Shown piece after piece: positions 58,556 to 64,000 of a stretch of 64,000 bases of DNA; within the stretch, counting starts at the first letter, position 1; each line of letters begins with the position of its first letter. A model generated the notes under the pieces. That model ran no database searches. It had not been told where the DNA came from and worked only from the letters and a program-made list of their open reading frames with translations. Origin of the DNA: Amyelois transitella (lineage: Eukaryota > Arthropoda > Insecta > Lepidoptera > Pyralidae); NCBI RefSeq assembly GCF_032362555.1, contig NC_083505.1:5633501-5697500 (forward strand), written 5' to 3'. Position numbers and translations under genes: made by a program.

Positions 58556-59165
58556 TCTAATTTGTTCAAACTATTAAGAAAATCAAAACACTCTGAAAGC
58601 AACACTCTAAAATATAAAACTCAGGCTGATTATCTAGATTTCGAATTACATATTATTTTGATAGAAAAAAAAACGTGGTTGCTGAAGCTTTTGAGTAGAT
58701 AAAATATTTGTGCAGGGGTGCGGTTACTATTTAACCAAACAACTATCCGCAAGTTTTGGGAAAGAATTTTCAGTATATCATATATCTTATGTGCATATCA
58801 TTGTATATTTATAAAGAAATACATATTTTTAATTATACTTTTGATCATATTCATACCCATAGATTGTGCTAAAGATTATTACAATGTGTTGACTAATTAA
58901 TTAGGTGTTACAATTGGCACTGCTGTATGTATAGGCTACATTATCCCCAGTAGTACAAACACATGCCGTGTGATAATGACATGAACGTACTTCCGTTCTG
59001 TGGGAATTTCCAGAAAATAACCAATAAATGTTACAAACAAAATAAAAATCATTTCTCTTTATAATATTAGTATGGATCTAGCTTCAATTATTTCCATTAA
59101 ACGGTTTCAAATGTGCGGTGATAAATTTAGGCACTAAGGTTTATTATCTCATTTTTGAACAAAAC

Positions 59166-59221
59166 TTTTGGCTCTGTCTACCCCGCAAAGGATATAGACG
59201 TGATTTTATGTATGTATGTTT
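59166..59221 (+). repeat. SINE-like repeat, family A, extreme 3' end
   Basis: GGCTCTGTCTACCCCGCAAA, then GGATATAGACGTGATTTTAT, then a GTATG tail. This 56-bp, strongly 5'-truncated copy shows that family A insertions are truncated in the way of target-primed reverse transcription. Confidence 0.75.
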
Positions 59222-60781
59222 TATAAGAACAACCAGAAATTTTAAACATGAACGAGCCACACGAAATATTTATTTTTTGTAACAATTTTTGTGATAAAAT
59301 CAATCCATACCAATATTATTAATGCTAAAGTTAACATTTATGCTTAAACTGCTGCATAGTTTTTATAAATTTAATTAACTTTTCGTTCATGATGTTACAA
59401 TAAAATAAAAGGGTTCAAAAACAACATAAACAACTACAGCTACTAAACTAGCTACACTAATTATTTTGTATTACACGTAATTATTTTAATAAATTCTAAA
59501 TCGAAGAATTGGGAAAAGGGAATATAGGTGCTTATCAAACACATAGACTACAAAAATTATAAAAAGTAAAATAATCCTTGATTAAATGATTGTAAAAATC
59601 ATAATGATATATAATAATTGATAACCTACTAATAATTGATCGAGTTGCAAACTAATGAATAGTGTAAAAACTGGAAGCGGAGAGAATAAATTATCATTCT
59701 GACTTATTTACCCCTTGATAAAGTCACCAAATTTCTACGAATTAGACAAAACACCGCATTGGTTTGACAGTCTAGAATCGAGTATCAAAAACTTTTTTTA
59801 AGCGAGGCTTATTTTAGAATATCGTCGATCTGCTGCCGACAATTTTATCCGACGGAATCGTTTTTAATGAAATAACTATTTTCATTGAATTTGATATTCA
59901 CGTGCTTTGGAACAGTCCGCGGTCAAGCAGCACAGCACTGAAAGAAAGGTATACAGCGAGGCAAATTGTGAAAAAAGAAACAATTGTTAAATCAAAGTAA
60001 CCTTTCTTGGGCCTTTTATATTGTACGATAACCCACCTTCAGCAGTCGTCGATAAGCAGAGAAAGAACAAAACAATAATGTGATATCCATTCAGGTTAAC
60101 AGCTCCATAACTGTTAAATCTGAAGGACGCCTTAGGCATTAGATGGGCTTTCCGAAAAACATACCTACTTAAATTCGGTGAAAAGTGCTTAAATAAAATT
60201 TATTGACAAACTTTAAGCTTCACACTTCAAAAAAGAATTGTAACTATAAAGCATGTGTCTGCTACTGTTAACTAGAAATTGATGCAGAAATTTAAAATCG
60301 AATTTGCACTAAAGGTGATTCCCATACAGCGGGTAAGAATAGATTTCATAAATTTATTAGTTATGAAATCAATTCTTACGGCATGTTTACTCTATAAAAA
60401 TTAAGAAAGATAAAAAATGGTCGGGTTTCTAGAACTACATTGATTTGTTATATATAAATATATATCTGTAATCAAATCTTTACATAGTAAAAACAAGTAA
60501 TTTAAGAAACGTTTAAACATTTTGATAACGAATCCGGCTCTGGATCGGTACTATGTTCTAACAGAACCTTGGACTTTAACAATGATAGTAACTCTAAAAA
60601 CAGGACAAAAAAATTTTTTTTTTCTATATCACTATTGATTGGTTCCCAATTAGGTACACTGTCGGTTACCTGATTCACTTAATATGATATTTTTTATCTA
60701 ATATGATCTTGCATTACTGAACGGAGACAATAATACCTACAATCGTGTTATATTGAGCAAAATTTAATTTACAAAAACATG

Positions 60782-63683
60782 TTAATTAGATTTCCTAGAT
60801 TTTTTTGTTCCTTTAGAACCATCTCCAGCAGTAAACAAGTTACGAAAAGAATTTCTCTGTTCTTTCACTTGGTAATCTTTATTAATATTTCCAATGGTGT
60901 CTCTATTGCGCTTAAGAGAATTGGGGTCGGCGTTATTATCATCTCTAAGGTCGACAGAGGAGGCGAGCGACTCTAGGGAGGTGACGGTAGAGCGGTCTTG
61001 TATTTTGTCTCGCATGGTGAGGTCTAGGAACAGTCTGTTGGCGGGCGCGGGCGGCGTGAGCGCGGACGCGGAGCTCTCGCTGGCGGCCAGCTCGTCGAGC
61101 GCCGCCAGCCGCATGATCTCCCGCTGCGACTCGCGCGCCTCCACAAGAAATATGCTCTCCTGCATGGCGCATACCAATGTCCAATCAAATTGTAATTCGC
61201 AATATAATAGTGACTCAAAAAGATCAGCAGGCAACCGTACAAAACTTCCAAATTATTAATATTAATTCCCACAAAAGTGAGTACTTAAATAAATAATCCA
61301 TAGCGCACTAAACCGAATAGGCGATGTCCAATGCAGGTAATATTTTTCATCAAAAATTGAGATTAGAAAACAGAGACACAGAAAGTCCAATCCGTTCACT
61401 TTTTTGTAAAAAATCATAAACAATCCGGAAAGTTTGTACATCAGGGAAAAGCAGGAAAAAAATCACAACGATACGTGCTAGAATCAAACAGGGAATTCTA
61501 TAAATAAATATGATTTATAAAATAATAAAGTAAGTGAATCTATTAATTACCTTGACTTCTTTGGTAGTATATTGGTCGAGTTTATCATATATCACAGCAT
61601 GTAGACCCATTTCTTTCAATCTCTTGATTGTGTTTTTGTCGTTGTTATCATCTCCCCAACAAAAGATAACCAGACCGGCGTTGGTTGCTAATTGGACCTG
61701 GAATGTATTTATTAACATTAATATAGGTACATTTTTCATCTTAATTGTCAGTTTTGCAACTACGCAGTTGCGAGACGGCGACACATAATTTCTATAGCTT
61801 CTGAACATGATGACATTTCTATTGTGATATATTATCCCGATTTCTATAGACAAAATAAAACTTTGTAGATATAGTGAGTATCAAAACAACGAACTTTTTT
61901 TTAACAAAAGAAACTTCGTTCATAATACATATATAAGTATCATTTTCTTTGTTTTGAGTATGACTCATGCGGGCATCATGCGATAAATGTTTATCGAGGA
62001 CACGGTCACTGATCCCTTACGTACAGGCAAATGCAATGCAATTTATAAACTACTAGCATTTACTCGCAGCTTCTCCCGCGCGTATCTAATGCCACCTACA
62101 AAATAATACCTTTTCCCAAACTGTAGTTGTTTACCGGGAAGAAAAGACTCTTAAATTATATAAATATACGCAAAATTTCAAGAAGATTGGTTCAATAGAT
62201 AACGCGAAAAAACAAACTTACTTTCGCATTATAAGTTGATACATAGTAACGGTACCTATGTATATACGTACCTATGGTATATCGAGTGTAATGTCAATAG
62301 CGAAAAGACTTTTATTTCTTTATTTACATGAATAATATTTTAAGTCATTATGCTTTGAAGATATTTGATAAATGGTATGAGTATAACAAATTTTACTTAA
62401 GTATTCTTTTTCGTATATCGCATCAAGTAGTTCAGTTTTATAGCAACTAAAACATCTCAACAATCATTTTCATCATTTTTTTAATGAAGAACTAAATTAA
62501 GTATGTAATGTCTTCGTTTAAGTATCTCAATTCTAGTATTGAAATACAAATGTCTTGTTTACGTAATCGTAGCTGAGCACAAATTTTAACGATCGCTGGC
62601 AACCATGCAAAACATCGCTGCACGTGAATATCGATCTAAAAAGATAATTATATACATGTTTTTATTTTGTCCGCCCACATGGGCCTTAACGTTCTAAAGG
62701 TGATCTTTCATGTCACACTTAAATAGCCTAGTACGTGTATGCATCGGACACAATCTGTACGATATTAAAAAAAAATCAGTCGACAATTTAATCGTGAAAA
62801 AGTAAAAGGCGAGGTAGGTACATCTGTAGATAAAACAGGATTACGACACAACTTCACCCGTTCATTCATTTTCATGTCATAATAAACTAACTACGTAAAC
62901 TTAGAACTCTGAAACAATACAGCTAAGGATGCTGAGATGATAATGTTAAAATACCTGTGTAGGGTCCCTTAATAGGTCTTCGGTATGGACGACTACGCCA
63001 AGGATGTCCGAGCTGACTGCGCTCTGCACGGCGGCGGGGATGGACTGGCAGCGGGGGTCCCGGTAAGCTTGGTATCTATTCGTTATACCCTGGAAACAAT
63101 GAAAAATATTAAGATGCTGAGACGAATAATTATTTTTACTATCATAATAAATACGACTAGATAAAAAAAGACATTTAATAGAAACCACAATTCAACTCTT
63201 CGAAAAATTGATACACAATCCCTGTAAAATATACTGTTACTTTTACAAATATGCTGGACTTACCAAGGTGAGAAACATAACAGGATATTTATTCTGCTTG
63301 TATCGCACCATTGTGCAAATGTCTGGGTTGAAACAGGAGAACACAATACGACGCTCACCAGCATGTTTTAGTACTACCTCCAATACCTAAAACAGATATG
63401 TATAATTGCTATGGTGTATAAAGAGGATTATACAAAATTCAACAAAAAAAAAATCCAACAAAAATCAAATCACCTTATCAACATATGTGTTCATATCGAA
63501 AGGATTGTTTAACTCAAAAGTCCCATCATCCATCTCCATCGTCCATTTTAGTTCCACATTGAACCCGACATGAACGTCTATCTTTTTCATGACATCTTCT
63601 AATGTAGGAAATGGTTGGTGTTCCTCTAGATCTTCGTCAAAGAATAATATTTCATGATTACGTCCTTCCACCAAATGATACAC
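60782..63683 (-). CDS. GPCPD1: Glycerophosphocholine phosphodiesterase GPCPD1-like, C-terminal part
   Basis: GPCPD1 hydrolyses glycerophosphocholine to choline and glycerol-3-phosphate in the cytosol. Five exons agree in phase 0: 63683-63474, 63386-63264, 63089-62955, 61697-61551 and 61159-60782, giving 330 residues. The gene continues beyond the right edge, where the CBM20 domain and the catalytic HRG of the GDPD domain should lie. Visible GDPD motifs: [53 protein letters not shown] with [29 protein letters not shown] and [13 protein letters not shown], each matching the human protein block for block. The last exon leaves the GDPD fold. It has a Ser/Ala/Pro stretch, [17 protein letters not shown] and a basic end ([14 protein letters not shown]). 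AATAAA lies at 60358-60353. The part at about 61030-61130 is strikingly GC-rich. Confidence 0.95.
62055..62235 (+). repeat. Dispersed repeat, family C
   Basis: In a GPCPD1 intron, antisense to it. It has TTTACTCGCAGCTTCTCCCG, ATGCCACCTACAAAATAATA, TTTACCGGGAAGAAAAG, AAGAAGATTGGTTCAATAGA and TAACGCGAAAAAAC. It is a close relative of 24325-24545. Confidence 0.65.
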
Positions 63684-64000
63684 CTAAAATGAAATATATT
63701 TCAAGAGTTCAGTATATTGTTATCACTCTGTTTTATGCAATAATGATCTTTCTTGCAAAAAAAAACAAGAGACGGTGAAGTGCATCAAGCGCAAGCACTT
63801 CAAATGGGTTCAAAAGTCAGAGAAGGCTTCTGTAAGTCAAACTAGAATGATTCTGAAAAAAAAATATGATATAGATGAAAAAAAAATAGTTTGTACTTTT
63901 TTATTTATTTAAAAAAAAAAGTTTAAGTAAGCCTGCCATAACACGTTTAATTAATGTAGGTAATGATGATAAATAATTATTTTTCATAGGTATTGTTTTT

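Larger units (their letters stand above)
55190..60781. other. Long AT-rich intergenic stretch
   Basis: About 5.6 kb without a supported gene. It includes the 3' untranslated region of TMEM268 on the left and that of GPCPD1 (minus strand, AATAAA at 60358-60353) on the right. Recognisable pieces: a LINE tail at 58066-58145 (TACCCCTCCGAAAAGAGGCG), a tRNA-like B-box fragment at 58520-58555, a family A 3' end at 59166-59221 and an AATATTAGTATGGAT repeat end near 59060. The remaining open frames have no protein features. Confidence 0.5.

Noticed and set aside
60894-61272. Three further open frames of 79-121 codons over the GPCPD1 last exon
   Set aside because: By-products of the GC-rich segment. 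Only the frame ending at 60782 joins the upstream exons in phase and continues the protein.

Overview
The window is animal nuclear DNA and almost certainly comes from a moth or butterfly (Lepidoptera). It is AT-rich, with short-exon, intron-rich genes on both strands and GT-AG introns. It is littered with repeats of a kind I associate with lepidopteran genomes: a SINE-like family ending in (TATG)n, a tRNA-headed SINE, the 3' ends of a LINE with a conserved GHVERM motif, and small TIR elements. I see no CRISPR, operon or prokaryotic feature, and no retrovirus-like element.

Ten host genes can be modelled with splice sites that agree in phase. From left to right: a type A HSP40 co-chaperone (DNAJA2-like, +, 3020-4392); a mitochondrial mTERF-family protein (-, 5374-7061), tail to tail with it; a ZRSR2/Urp-like U2AF35-related splicing factor (-, 8078-12011); a homologue of the little-studied C18orf63 family (+, 14448-18792); a small ankyrin-repeat protein (-, 21748-23538); centrosomin with a clear CM1 motif and two possible first coding exons (-, 25190-39063); mitochondrial ribosomal protein S18B (+, 40573-41607); a SAPCD2-like protein (-, 43411-46047); a TMEM268-like membrane protein with two homologous 3' terminal exons (+, 51625-55189); and the C-terminal part of GPCPD1 (-, 60782-63683), which runs off the right edge.

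Mobile DNA fills introns and gaps. The best is a 1253-bp ISL2EU-type transposon at 31477-32729. It has an AT target duplication and keeps a THAP first exon at one end and a YqaJ-type first exon at the other, both pointing inward, and it is nested inside an older SINE-like copy in a centrosomin intron. There are also a 372-bp Harbinger derivative in a C18orf63 intron, a 308-bp hAT MITE in a SAPCD2 intron, a further MITE in the last centrosomin intron, and a decayed DUF7869-like transposase gene at 48727-50378.

The genes do not form one pathway. Two neighbours, centrosomin and the SAPCD2 homologue, both belong to families acting at centrosomes or in spindle orientation. The mTERF and MRPS18B proteins both serve mitochondrial gene expression. 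The long gaps (18.8-21.7 kb, 46.1-48.7 kb, 55.2-60.8 kb) hold mostly AT-rich, unrecognised DNA and repeat debris.
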